Part shown: positions 24,057 through 31,985 of the stretch, in pieces
Numbering within the stretch: position 1 is the first letter of the stretch
Layout of the letters: the number at the start of each line of letters is the position of its first letter
Assembly (NCBI GenBank): GCA_029881435.1
Contig: JAOUMR010000030.1
Span: forward strand, 1 to 34,157
Origin: Nitrospira sp.
Lineage (GTDB): Bacteria; Nitrospirota; Nitrospiria; Nitrospirales; Nitrospiraceae
Length of the DNA: 34,157 bases
Reading direction: 5' to 3'
The notes under the pieces: generated by a model
The model's database searches: none
What the model was told of the DNA's origin: nothing
Seen by the model: the letters and a program-made list of their open reading frames with translations, nothing else
Position numbers and translations under genes: made by a program

Positions 24057-24809
24057 ATGTCATTGGTGTTACTGACCAAACGTATCGAGTTTGCCGCTGC
24101 GCATCGCTATATGCGGCCGGAGTGGGATGAACCCAAGAATCGCGCCGTGTTCGGCCACTGCTACAATCCTCCCGCGCACGGACATAACTATTTGCTGGAA
24201 GTGACCGTCTCGGGTGAGATTGATCCCAAGACAGGAATGGTCGTCAACCTATTCGATCTCAAGCGGGTTCTTCTCGATGTAATTGAAGAATTCGACCACA
24301 AGAACCTGAACCTCGATATGCCCTATTTCAATGACCGAATCCCCACATCAGAGAATTTTGCGCATGTGCTGTGGGCAAAGCTGGCCGTGCAAACGGATAT
24401 CGGGACACTGCATACCCTTCGGTTGTGTGAAGATGAAGATCTGTATGCCGAGGTCACTGCAGCAGATGGTCGGGAGATCGCCACCGTCACGAAACGGTAT
24501 ACGTTCAACGCTGTCCAAGAGGACCATCAAGGACGGGATTGGGATTGTTTTGTGACGATTCGGGGAAGGATCGATCCGGAAACGGGCATGGTAACCGACA
24601 TCGGTGCATTGGATCGATTGGTGCAGGATGGAGTCATCAAGCCATTCAATCGGCAGGATCTCTGCCAGGTGCTCGGCTGTGATACGGTGAGGGGAGAAGC
24701 CCTCACCAAGACCATCTGGGACCGTCTCATTGGGAAATCCTCAGGTGGAACCCTCCACAATGTCCGCCTCGTCTCCAATCGCGATCTCTCCTTCGACTAC
24801 GCGGGCTAA
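24057..24809 (+). CDS. tandem 6-pyruvoyl-tetrahydropterin synthase/QueD-fold protein
   Basis: A 250-aa protein made of two PTPS-fold halves. The first half is complete: zinc ligands His16 (FAAAHRYM) and His41/His43 (AHGHNYLLEV), catalytic Cys35 (FGHCYNPP) and the Asp/His region EEFDHKNLN. The second half (from about 147) keeps the outline, RGRIDPETGMVTDIGALDRL and LHNVRLVSNRDLSF, but has lost the zinc His and catalytic Cys. It likely acts on dihydroneopterin triphosphate, giving a pterin or the queuosine precursor, with the second half structural. Other queuosine genes are not in the window, so a pterin role is as likely. Confidence 0.85.
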   Translation: MSLVLLTKRIEFAAAHRYMRPEWDEPKNRAVFGHCYNPPAHGHNYLLEVTVSGEIDPKTGMVVNLFDLKRVLLDVIEEFDHKNLNLDMPYFNDRIPTSENFAHVLWAKLAVQTDIGTLHTLRLCEDEDLYAEVTAADGREIATVTKRYTFNAVQEDHQGRDWDCFVTIRGRIDPETGMVTDIGALDRLVQDGVIKPFNRQDLCQVLGCDTVRGEALTKTIWDRLIGKSSGGTLHNVRLVSNRDLSFDYAG

Positions 24810-25004
24810 CAGAGAGGCTCCACAAGCCGCCTGATCATCCCCTGAAGATTCTTGTCACGTCCAACTTGCTGATCTTTCTGTTGTTCCTCAATCCTGAACA
24901 CGGGAATGGAAGCCCATTAGTCACTCAATAGGGCGAGCGAGGATTGGCCTGCCTTAGTTCCTCCTCCCTAGAGTTCGCTCATCCGCGCATGTTAAACAGA
25001 AGCC

Positions 25005-25181
25005 ATGAGTGCGACGGGTTCGTTGATCATCGGGATTGTCGGGGCGCTGATGTTTCTGATCAGCCTGTTTGCGTTCAGTCAACGCAATTGGAAAGGCGGC
25101 GTATGTTGGTTGCTGTCCGGCGTGGGGCTGATCGCGCTTTTAACCTATATGGACAAGCCATCCTCGAATTTGTGGCCCTGA
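25005..25181 (+). CDS. 58-aa two-pass membrane protein
   Basis: A small reading frame in an otherwise empty stretch. It encodes two hydrophobic segments (SLIIGIVGALMFLISLFAF and VCWLLSGVGLIALLTYM) joined by a short basic turn (SQRNWKGG), ending DKPSSNLWP. The alternation of hydrophobic and turn residues is typical of a true membrane protein rather than chance. No strong ribosome-binding site is seen. No family is recognised. The 195 bases before it (24810-25004) hold nothing else I can support. Confidence 0.6.
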   Translation: MSATGSLIIGIVGALMFLISLFAFSQRNWKGGVCWLLSGVGLIALLTYMDKPSSNLWP

Positions 25182-25203
25182 CAGGATTCGAGGAGATACC
25201 CTA

Positions 25204-25668
25204 TCAATGCGCTGGCGCCTTACGCTGGTGGGGCTTTCCGTCTGTGTGTGCGGATCCGCCCTTGGTCTGGCGCGGTGTAAAGCGAGCGGCGTGAGCTTCC
25301 TGTTCCGGCAGCTTGATGAAGACGATGATCCCGGTATCCGGGTTGATCGTAAAGGTCCCGGTTCCCTTCAGCATGTTCTCTCCGGACGGTTCTAAATCCA
25401 CCTGAGTACGGGCTTTTTCGGTTCCATGTTGGATGGTGGCTTTCGCTCTTGCGCCGTCAGTCGTGATACTCGTGTCCGAATGATCCGTCACGTACAGGGT
25501 CAGTTCTCCATCCGTGGCGACCAGTTCAAGGTGATAGGGGCCCGCGGTGAGCGCTTGTCCGCCGTGGAGGGCGGTGACAGGGCCTGAATCTTTTGCCTTG
25601 TGGGCGGTAACTGGCACTGCCCCGAGGAGTATTGTGCACAGCGCGATAGAACCCAGTAGATGTTTCAT
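25204..25668 (-). CDS. exported His-rich protein, paralogue 1
   Basis: A 154-aa periplasmic protein: signal peptide SIALCTILLGAVPVTA, cleavage near TAH, then a beta-rich domain with ALHGGQALTAGPYHLELVA, LTLYVTDHSDTSI, and IIVFIKLPEQEAHAARF. The C-terminus is His-rich (SAHTDGKPHQRKAPAH). The HGG...H-x-E-L-V pattern also occurs in periplasmic parts of heavy-metal efflux systems, which suggests metal binding. It is clearly related to the next gene (same motif order), so the pair arose by duplication. The ligand is unknown. Confidence 0.75.
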   Translation of the reverse strand: MKHLLGSIALCTILLGAVPVTAHKAKDSGPVTALHGGQALTAGPYHLELVATDGELTLYVTDHSDTSITTDGARAKATIQHGTEKARTQVDLEPSGENMLKGTGTFTINPDTGIIVFIKLPEQEAHAARFTPRQTKGGSAHTDGKPHQRKAPAH

Positions 25669-25723
25669 GATCCTGTCTCCCAGAAAGCCGGCGTCATCTC
25701 ATTGCAGAGGCTGATGTTGAATA

Positions 25724-26212
25724 TCAGTGCTTCGGTGAATGGTGGTGATGGTGATGCTCGCCACCGTCGGTTTTCGATGGATCCTCCCGAGGTTTCTCGC
25801 TCGGGTCTGGTTTTGGCCTGAGCGGCATGAAACGGGCGGCGTAACCCTCCTGATTCGGCAACTTCATGAACACGATGACGACGGTACTCGGTGTCAGCGA
25901 AAAGTTGCCGGAGCCCCCGACGATATTGCTTCCGACCGGATGCAAGTTTACCTGTGCCTTCGTTGATCCATTCTCGATGTTGGCCTTCGCCAAGCCGCCA
26001 TCGACGTTAATGGGGTTATCTGCGTGGTCCGTGACGTAGACCGTCAGGGTTCCATTCTTGGCGACCAATTCCATATGGAATGGCCCGGTCATACGCAATT
26101 GTCCGCCATGGGGCGCCTCGACGGATTCGAAATACTCATCAGTATGCGCCCAACTGGGCAACGCTGGGGCCAAGAACGCACTGAATACCAGGCAAAGAAT
26201 CAGCTTGTTCAT
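25724..26212 (-). CDS. exported His-rich protein, paralogue 2, with a natural His6 tail
   Basis: A 162-aa periplasmic protein with signal peptide LCLVFSAFLAPALPSWA and mature start near HTDEYF. The domain has the same order as paralogue 1: APHGGQLRMTGPFHMELVA, LTVYVTDHADNPINVDGG, VVIVFMKLPNQEGYAARF. The C-terminal tail is Pro/Lys/Asp-rich and ends GGEHHHHHHSPKH, six consecutive His encoded in the genome. A metal (Ni, Cu or Zn) chaperone or buffer is likely. A GGAGGC box precedes its start, and paralogue 1 follows after 55 bases. Confidence 0.78.
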   Translation of the reverse strand: MNKLILCLVFSAFLAPALPSWAHTDEYFESVEAPHGGQLRMTGPFHMELVAKNGTLTVYVTDHADNPINVDGGLAKANIENGSTKAQVNLHPVGSNIVGGSGNFSLTPSTVVIVFMKLPNQEGYAARFMPLRPKPDPSEKPREDPSKTDGGEHHHHHHSPKH

Positions 26213-26295
26213 TCTCGATCTGCCTCCTCACTGGCGCGTCACTCAACGCGGCTGATCTTGATGGTAGAAAGGTTTCTTCAGGTCACGGACTCAGT

Positions 26296-26310
26296 GTGGG
26301 GTATCCCCAC
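26296..26310 (-). terminator. hairpin at the end of the thioredoxin-like gene
   Basis: GTGGGG-TAT-CCCCAC forms a 6-bp GC-rich stem with a 3-base loop touching the stop codon of the thioredoxin-like gene. No T-run follows on the transcribed strand, so it is at best a weak or factor-assisted terminator, or a stability hairpin. The rest of 26213-26309 shows nothing else. Confidence 0.3.
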
Positions 26311-26639
26311 TACTTGAGCAAGTGGTCTGAAATGAGTGCGACGAGTTCGGCCGGCTCAACGACTCCTTCGCGTGTCAGTAATAATTTACCATGCGCGAAG
26401 AAATGAGTGGTAGGGTACGTTTCAAACGTGTGGGTCTTCTTGATTTCTCGGCAGCGACCGGGCACATGCATCTTGGCTTTGCCGACCTTCAGCTCGGGAA
26501 ACTTCACAGCCACGTCTTCGAGTATCGGGTCATAGGCTTTGCAGGGTTCGCAGGTGGCCAAGCCGTACACGACAACCGCACCGGCGCTGTCGGTGAATTC
26601 TTTGTAATTGGCGTCGCTGACGTCGAGGACTGTGCTCAT
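26310..26639 (-). CDS. thioredoxin-fold protein with CEPC active site
   Basis: A 109-aa cytoplasmic thioredoxin-like protein. The active site is Cys30-Glu-Pro-Cys33 in LATCEPCKAYDPIL, the strand before it is AVVVYG, and the cis-Pro loop is FETYPTTHFFAHGKLL. CEPC differs from the CGPC of classical thioredoxin, which would alter redox potential. It follows the peroxiredoxin gene by 81 bases on the same strand and is a natural reductant for it. Confidence 0.87.
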   Translation of the reverse strand: MSTVLDVSDANYKEFTDSAGAVVVYGLATCEPCKAYDPILEDVAVKFPELKVGKAKMHVPGRCREIKKTHTFETYPTTHFFAHGKLLLTREGVVEPAELVALISDHLLK

Positions 26640-26655
26640 AAGTGTGCTGGGTTCC

Positions 26656-26705
26656 GAGTGCTGAGTGCTGAGGTGGAAAGGTTAAATCCTCTCGGCTCAG
26701 CACTC
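26656..26705. repeat. inverted repeat with a duplicated arm between prx and trx genes
   Basis: GAGTGCTGAG occurs twice in overlapping tandem (26656-26665 and 26663-26672), and its exact complement CTCAGCACTC lies at 26696-26705. In RNA this gives alternative 10-bp hairpins between the two genes, which could tune the ratio of peroxiredoxin to thioredoxin message. Tandem TGCTGAG units of this kind may also be a dispersed genomic repeat. Confidence 0.5.
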
Positions 26706-26720
26706 AACGCTCATCACTAA

Positions 26721-27191
26721 TTAGTTCAGCTTCGAGAGCGCATCGAGAATCTCTTTATCCTCGCGTGCCGTCTTGATCTCCTGCACCTTCGCATAGGCGA
26801 CCTTGCCGTTCTTATCGACAATGACGGTCGCACGCTTGGAGCAGTTGAGCGGTTCAAAATAGAGACCATAGGCCTTCGACGTTGTCCGGTGCACATCAGA
26901 CAACAGACGGTGTTTCAGGTCTAGGGAGTCCGCCCACGCTTTGTGGGAAAAAAAGCTGTCGCAGCTGACACCGAACAGCTCGGCATTCGCGGACTGAAAC
27001 TTGGGGAAGTCATCAGTCAAACACTTATTTTCCCCCTGGCAAACAGGGCTCCAATCCAGCGGGTAGAAGCAGAGGACGACGTTTTTCTTGCCTTTAAAGT
27101 CGCTCAACTTCACGTCCTTCTGGTCTTGATCCTTCAGATCGAAGTCCGGTGCCGAATCGCCTACCTTAATTTCCGGTGCTACATCGCTCAT
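26721..27191 (-). CDS. AhpC/TSA-family peroxiredoxin
   Basis: A 156-aa thiol peroxidase. The N-terminus is [20 protein letters not shown], and the peroxidatic site is [12 protein letters not shown] with Cys51. Further Cys are 57 (NKCLTD), one in FGVSCDSF and one in LNCSKRAT. The spacing Cys51-Cys57 is one longer than in PrxQ/BCP proteins, so the resolving Cys is not certain. The ATG at 27191 is chosen since an AGGAGG box lies six bases upstream; the GTG just before it is too close. The promoter at 27277-27306 and the neighbouring thioredoxin support a peroxide-defence unit. Confidence 0.9.
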   Translation of the reverse strand: MSDVAPEIKVGDSAPDFDLKDQDQKDVKLSDFKGKKNVVLCFYPLDWSPVCQGENKCLTDDFPKFQSANAELFGVSCDSFFSHKAWADSLDLKHRLLSDVHRTTSKAYGLYFEPLNCSKRATVIVDKNGKVAYAKVQEIKTAREDKEILDALSKLN

Positions 27192-27276
27192 CACAAACCT
27201 CCTTATAGAACTGTATGGGTAATTGCTGGACTGAGGTCTTGAATTGGAAGGACCCCACTGCCTAATGCGCTTAAAC

Positions 27277-27306
27277 TTTGTAACCTGTGTTTTAAAAGCT
27301 TGTCAA
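27277..27306 (-). promoter_or_regulatory. sigma-70-type promoter of the peroxiredoxin gene
   Basis: On the minus strand, a perfect -35 TTGACA (27306-27301) is followed after 18 bp by TACAAA (27282-27277), a partial -10. It lies about 85 bases before the peroxiredoxin start. No operator is recognised. The rest of the 174-base gap holds nothing else. Confidence 0.5.
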
Positions 27307-27365
27307 CAGCCTACGAAGGTCCGACGCAGGGTGTGGGATGATAACATGTTGAATAAACGATGAAG

Positions 27366-28118
27366 TCAGGAATTTCTCAGCTCTCGGAATCCTACCATCC
27401 GCCCGGCAGGTGCCGCAGTCCGATAGTTCCTGATCTGGACCGAGCGGCCAAGCTGAGGAAGATCGAGCGATGTTCCGACTTTTGGAGAATGTCCCGCCCG
27501 CAGTAGTTCGCCGGCTGATGCTGACAGGACTTCCTTGGCGGTACTGTCGGAGAGTCCCTTGTTCGTGAATAGTTCGACCTCATCCAGTCCGAACTTGCTC
27601 AACCCCAATGAGTACGACCACACCAGGTCGTCGTGTGACGTGTCGTCATGCACGATCGACAGATGGTCGTCCAAGACAAAACTCGTGAGCGCGCGCTGCT
27701 GCCAGTCCGATGGATTGATGTACGCTTGCGTGGTGACATCGTACGCCGTGCCTTGTGACAACAGCGTCAAGCAACGAGCCAGGCGTGCCGCAAGCAGGAT
27801 AATATCAGGCATGTCCCGAGGGGAGGCAAGCGATGGGGCGACGGCACCCATGAGCTCGTGTTCCCAGGTCAGTTGCTTCATGACTTCAGCCACATGACTC
27901 ATCGGCAAAGGCATCACCACATGGGCCGACCAGGGGCCATGTGTGGCCTGCCAGGATTCTGGCGATCCCTCTTCATGACGGATGACGAGAGGGCCACCAT
28001 ACTCGCGGTCATAGACTGCCTTGACCTCATCGGTCGCAGGCGCCGTACCCCGATAGCCGAGAAAGTAGAGAGGTGGGCGTTTGGCGGACGGTTTGGGAGC
28101 TTTTTTTCGAATTCTCAT
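27366..28118 (-). CDS. protein of unknown function downstream of typA (DUF4261-like?)
   Basis: A 250-aa cytoplasmic protein without signal or membrane segments. The first 14 residues are basic (MRIRKKAPKPSAKR). The middle has ATHGPWSAHVVMPLPMS and LLAARLARCLTLLSQGTAYD; the C-terminal part VWSYSLGLSKFGLDEVELFT resembles the 'GLxKFGxxELE' stretch of DUF4261 proteins. That resemblance is partial and the name is tentative. It starts 19 bases after typA on the same strand, so co-transcription is likely. Confidence 0.7.
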   Translation of the reverse strand: MRIRKKAPKPSAKRPPLYFLGYRGTAPATDEVKAVYDREYGGPLVIRHEEGSPESWQATHGPWSAHVVMPLPMSHVAEVMKQLTWEHELMGAVAPSLASPRDMPDIILLAARLARCLTLLSQGTAYDVTTQAYINPSDWQQRALTSFVLDDHLSIVHDDTSHDDLVWSYSLGLSKFGLDEVELFTNKGLSDSTAKEVLSASAGELLRAGHSPKVGTSLDLPQLGRSVQIRNYRTAAPAGRMVGFRELRNS

Positions 28119-28137
28119 GCTGAGAATCGCCTCAGAA

Positions 28138-29994
28138 TCATTTGCCGGCTTTTCGTGCCTTGCGGCGGTCGTCCGGGTTCAATAGGCGCTTTCGCAGGCG
28201 TAGATTCTGTGGAGTGACCTCGACCAGCTCATCGGCTCCGATATACTCCAAGGCGAATTCCAGCGTCATTTCACGCGGCGGGGTAAGGACCAAGGCTTCG
28301 TCAGAACCCGATGCCCGCATATTGGAGAGGTGCTTTTCCTTGCACACATTCACATCGAGGTCTTCATCTCGGCTGTTTTGTCCCACGACCATTCCTCGGT
28401 ACACCTCGAAGCCTGGACCAATGAACATGGCGCCGCGTTCCTGAGCCATGAAGATGGCATACCCCGTGCTCAGACCATCTTCGTAGGCGACCAGTGAGCC
28501 GTGCGGAGCCACGATCAGGTCTCGTTCCTCGGCCGGTTCATACGCCGTGAAGACATGGTGCATGATGACGGTTCCTCTGGTCTTCGCCAGCAGCATATTC
28601 TTCAACCCCATGATGCCACGGGTTGGAATATGGTATTCGAGGTGCATCTCACTGGTGCCGACATCGGAATGAATGAGTCGCATGTGGCGCATTTCACCGC
28701 GGCGCTTCCCGATTTCCTCGATGACCGTGCCTTGATAGGTCTCCGGCACCTGGATCGTCAACTCCTCGTATGGCTCCATGACGGCGCCGCCTTCACGGTG
28801 GAGAATGACTTCCGGTTGCGAGACTTGCAGCTCGTATCCCTCCCGTCGCATCTGTTCGATCAGCACGGAAAGGTGGAGTTCGCCTCGGCCCGCCACGAGG
28901 AAGCGGTCAGCGCTGTCAGTCTCATTCACGCGGAGCGACACGTTGGTCTCGAGTTCCTTAAAGAGGCGCTCACGCAAATGGCGTGAGGTCAGGAACTTCC
29001 CTTCCCGTCCGGCGAAGGGGCTGTTGTTGACGGAAAACGTCATCTGAACCGTCGGTTCATCGATTGTCACGCGCGGGAGGGCCACCGGCTTGTCGGCATC
29101 GGCGATGGTGTCACCAATGCTCACGTCATCGAGTCCGGCCACCGCGACGATTTCGCCGGCCGCTGCCCGTTCGGTATCGGCCCGCTCAAGGCCCGAATAC
29201 ACCGCGAGGTCGGATACCTTACCGGGAATCTGTGCGCCGTTTTTGCCGAGCACCATGACAGTCTGCCGCCGGGCAATTGACCCGGACTGAATCTTGCCGA
29301 TCCCCATCTTGCCTTTATAGGGATCTTGCACGAGAGCCAGGACGAGGATCTGGAGCGGGGCGTCGGCATGAATGGCTGGGGCCGGAATCTTCTCCAGCAC
29401 GGTCTCAAGCAGCGGGACGATGTCGGTCCCTGGCTTATTGACATCGAGCGTGGCGATCCCTTTGATTGCCGACGTGTAGACGATCTGAAAATCAAGTTGT
29501 TCGTCCGTGGCCCCTAGGTGGACGAAGAGGTCGAAGGTCCGGTTGACCACATCGTCGATGACCGCATCCGGCCGATCGATTTTGTTGATGACGACAATAG
29601 CTTTGTGTCCGAGCGCTAAGGCTTTCCGCAACACGAACGTCGTTTGCGGCATGGGGCCTTCTTTCGCATCGATCAAGATCAACACCCCATCCACCATGCG
29701 GAGTGTGCGTTCCACTTCACCGCCGAAATCGGCATGGCCCGGCGTATCGACAATGTTGATCTTCACGCCGTTGTAGATGACGCTGGCATTTTTAGCGCGG
29801 ATCGTGATCCCGCGCTCCCGCTCCTGGTCCATCGAGTCCATGATGCGTTCGCCCATGTCGTCGATCTTGCGATGGACATGGGTTTGGCGGAGCACCGCAT
29901 CGACCAAGGTCGTCTTGCCGTGGTCAACGTGAGCGATGATGGCGATATTCCGGATATCGTTCCGGCGGTCATGTGGGGCGCGTACGGTGGACAT
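28138..29994 (-). CDS. typA: ribosome-associated translational GTPase TypA/BipA
   Basis: A 618-aa GTPase that binds ribosomes and aids growth under stress and at low temperature. GTPase motifs: G1 IIAHVDHGKTTLVDAVL, G2 ERERGITIRAKNAS, G3 DTPGHADFGGEV, G4 NKIDRPDA and G5 TSAIKG. The elongation-factor-like domains and the TypA-specific C-terminus (HIPTRGIMGLKNMLLAKTRG) are intact, at normal length. The frame is open to 30084, but Met at 29994 (MSTVRAPHDRRNDIRN) is the family start. The ribosome-binding site is weak (AAGGAAG). The gene of unknown function follows at 19 bases; a terminator lies just upstream. Confidence 0.95.
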   Translation of the reverse strand: MSTVRAPHDRRNDIRNIAIIAHVDHGKTTLVDAVLRQTHVHRKIDDMGERIMDSMDQERERGITIRAKNASVIYNGVKINIVDTPGHADFGGEVERTLRMVDGVLILIDAKEGPMPQTTFVLRKALALGHKAIVVINKIDRPDAVIDDVVNRTFDLFVHLGATDEQLDFQIVYTSAIKGIATLDVNKPGTDIVPLLETVLEKIPAPAIHADAPLQILVLALVQDPYKGKMGIGKIQSGSIARRQTVMVLGKNGAQIPGKVSDLAVYSGLERADTERAAAGEIVAVAGLDDVSIGDTIADADKPVALPRVTIDEPTVQMTFSVNNSPFAGREGKFLTSRHLRERLFKELETNVSLRVNETDSADRFLVAGRGELHLSVLIEQMRREGYELQVSQPEVILHREGGAVMEPYEELTIQVPETYQGTVIEEIGKRRGEMRHMRLIHSDVGTSEMHLEYHIPTRGIMGLKNMLLAKTRGTVIMHHVFTAYEPAEERDLIVAPHGSLVAYEDGLSTGYAIFMAQERGAMFIGPGFEVYRGMVVGQNSRDEDLDVNVCKEKHLSNMRASGSDEALVLTPPREMTLEFALEYIGADELVEVTPQNLRLRKRLLNPDDRRKARKAGK

Positions 29995-30017
29995 AGTGAC
30001 GGGGCTTCCTTGATGAC

Positions 30018-30044
30018 AAAAAAAGACGCCTCGACAGTGAGGCG
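30018..30044 (-). terminator. Rho-independent terminator between the receiver gene and typA
   Basis: On the minus strand, CGCCTC, a 6-base loop and GAGGCG are followed by two bases and a run of seven T. This is a complete intrinsic terminator. It lies after the response-regulator gene (stop at 30205) and before typA, so it isolates the signalling operon from typA; as a typA leader it could also attenuate. The 120 bases 30085-30204 show nothing else. Confidence 0.8.
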
Positions 30045-30204
30045 CAAACTCAGTAGTATACTCGAACTCTATCAGCTCAAACAAGCGAAGGATGAGACCC
30101 CGTGTAGAGAACGGCTCAGCCTCTGTCTTCTGTCTATCGGGTGGATGAAAAAGGCGATATCCTCGTTGAGTGTGTTCAGTTTTTTAATCTGAGACGGGAT
30201 CCGA

Positions 30205-30633
30205 TCAGGGATGGACGACTTCAGGTGCGGGTTGAGCGCTTGGTTTCGGCACGAACAATGCGACCGTCCGTAGAAGATGTTCCGGTGAGAAGGGTTTCTT
30301 GAGATACTCCGCGGCTCCCAGGGTGGTCGCCTCGTCCAACGCTTCTGGGCTCGAGTTGGCAGTGAGCATAATGACTGGGATCGACTGCCATCCCGGTGTC
30401 GATCGAATGGCGCGCAGGACCTCTAACCCAGACATGGAGGGCAGTGAGATGTCGAGCAATACCACGTCGGGAGGCGCACTCGTTTCCGTCAGACGTTTGG
30501 CATTTCGCCCATCAGGGGCATGCCGGACCGCATAGCCGTGACGTTCCAGGATGAACCGGACCAAGCAGGCCGTGTCGTCGTGATCTTCGATCATCAGTAC
30601 CGTCGGCACAGAAGAACTTGATGCCGTACCCAT
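30205..30633 (-). CDS. stand-alone response-regulator receiver
   Basis: A 142-aa single REC domain. The acidic pocket is MIEDHDD, the phospho-acceptor is Asp61 in VVLLDISLPSMSGL, the switch Thr is in VIMLTANSSPEAL, and the conserved Lys is in AEYLKKPFSPEH. There is no output domain; the C-terminus is a short Pro-rich tail. It is the last gene of the phosphorelay cluster and is followed by the terminator at 30018-30044. It likely acts by protein contact. Confidence 0.92.
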   Translation of the reverse strand: MGTASSSSVPTVLMIEDHDDTACLVRFILERHGYAVRHAPDGRNAKRLTETSAPPDVVLLDISLPSMSGLEVLRAIRSTPGWQSIPVIMLTANSSPEALDEATTLGAAEYLKKPFSPEHLLRTVALFVPKPSAQPAPEVVHP

Positions 30634-30711
30634 TGGGCCTTCCTGTTCTGCTCGATTGCGCTGTGGAAGCAGGTTATTGATGTGCTCCCGGTACGTGGCC
30701 GGTTGGTCGCG

Positions 30712-31206
30712 TCATGCGGCCCGTTTCTTTCTCTGACTGCCGCGGGGTCGATGGCGTCCCGAGGTGCGACGTTTACGAAGAGCTGTGGCCGTCTCTTTCT
30801 TGACAGTCTGGTCCGGCGCAAGCGCGGAATACACAGGGGTCGGCATAACTCGCCTCACCTCCTGGAGTAACACCTTCGACCCCTTTTGCTTCGTCACATA
30901 CGCCGTTGCGCCGTCGTCCAGTGCTCGTTGAATATCCGGTTCATGGGAATCGGCACTAAGGACGATGATCGGAGTGTATTGCCAATCGGGATGATGGCGG
31001 ATGAGCTTCAACAATTCCGATCCGCTGACATAGGGGAGCACCAGGTCCAACAAGACGAGTGAAGGGGGTTGTGTCGTATCGACGAGGGTGCGGGCTTGGC
31101 GTCCGTCTTTGGCTTGAATCACCGAGAAGCCTTCCCGCTCCAGAACACTTTTCAACAGATTGGCCGTATCCACCTCATCTTCCACCAGTAGGATCTTGTT
31201 TTTCAT
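30712..31206 (-). CDS. receiver protein with a basic C-terminal tail
   Basis: A 164-aa protein with a REC domain (MKNKILLVEDEVDTANLL, Asp54 in LVLLDLVLPYVSG, switch in IIVLSADSHEP) and a tail of about 40 residues that ends in RKRRTSGRHRPRGSQRKKRAA-type sequence, 20 or so residues nearly all basic. The conserved Lys is in YVTKQKGS, where Pro normally follows Lys. The tail could bind nucleic acid or an acidic partner, giving an output without a folded domain. The start at 31206 follows a GAGGAG box; starts at 31233 or 31236 overlap the HPt gene. Confidence 0.85.
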   Translation of the reverse strand: MKNKILLVEDEVDTANLLKSVLEREGFSVIQAKDGRQARTLVDTTQPPSLVLLDLVLPYVSGSELLKLIRHHPDWQYTPIIVLSADSHEPDIQRALDDGATAYVTKQKGSKVLLQEVRRVMPTPVYSALAPDQTVKKETATALRKRRTSGRHRPRGSQRKKRAA

Positions 31207-31232
31207 AGGCCCGCTCCTCTTGTTCATAGGCA

Positions 31233-31568
31233 TCACTCGTAGACCACCTTGATCCGATTGAGATAGGAACCCAGCGCAGGAAGATCGCGTGCGATGGTCG
31301 AGGCGTCGCCCGCCTTTGCCGCCTGCTCGATGACGGCGGCTATTTCAGTGATCCGGTCGAAGCCGTAACTCCCCCCAGCGCCCTTCATCCCGTGCGCCAC
31401 GGTACGGACTGTTTCAAAGTCCTGGACGGCCAGGGCTTCCTGCATTGTCACGACTTCTTTTTTGCGGTTGGTCATGAATTTCGGGATAAGCGGTTCAAAC
31501 GAGGCGTCGACGGACACGAGGATGTCGCCTGGGTCATCAGCAGCCTGGTGTGGCTGAACCTGTTCCAT
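31233..31568 (-). CDS. histidine phosphotransfer (HPt) protein
   Basis: A 111-aa four-helix HPt protein. The phospho-accepting His is His59 in VRTVAHGMKGAGGSYGF, the classic HxxKG motif. It moves phosphoryl groups between receivers, so it probably links the hybrid kinase at 32406 to the two receivers encoded after it. The ATG at 31568 has a GGAGGAG box about nine bases upstream; the frame extends to 31715 but those residues are not HPt-like. Confidence 0.9.
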   Translation of the reverse strand: MEQVQPHQAADDPGDILVSVDASFEPLIPKFMTNRKKEVVTMQEALAVQDFETVRTVAHGMKGAGGSYGFDRITEIAAVIEQAAKAGDASTIARDLPALGSYLNRIKVVYE

Positions 31569-31985
31569 CTGTGCGTCTCCTCCCAAGTCCCAAGCGGTTG
31601 AGCCTGTTCTTGTCCAAGATGGCGTGTTGAAGAACGGGATTGTGCGCAGTATCTGATACGACGGCTGGTCTCTGTACAGGTGTGAAGGGCTCGACGGGTC
31701 TTGCAGGCCATCCATTCACTCCAGTTCCGCACAGGCGGTCTCAAGCCACCTCAGTGACTGACATGGTATCGGACGCTTTCCCCTCGATCTTGAGCGCCCC
31801 CTGGTAGCCCAACAAACACCTGCGCTTCTGAATCGGGCCTGCCTGAAGCGCGCATCAGCTGGCAACCGGTGTGTGATGGTGTCCCCTTATACTTCATGGT
31901 GTTAGAGGATGAACGCGTCGGGAAAGCGTGGCTTCTGGTGGTCATGGCTGTACCACGGACCTGCTCGTTGCAACCCGCTGCTGCA
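31569..31985. other. 417-base stretch with no supportable gene
   Basis: No reading frame here resembles a protein, and no clear promoter or terminator is seen. A 47-codon minus-strand frame (MKYKGTPSHTGCQLMRA...) has no recognised family or ribosome-binding site. The stretch splits the phosphorelay genes into kinase plus pseudo-receiver and HPt plus two receivers, so a promoter for the second group may lie here. Confidence 0.4.
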
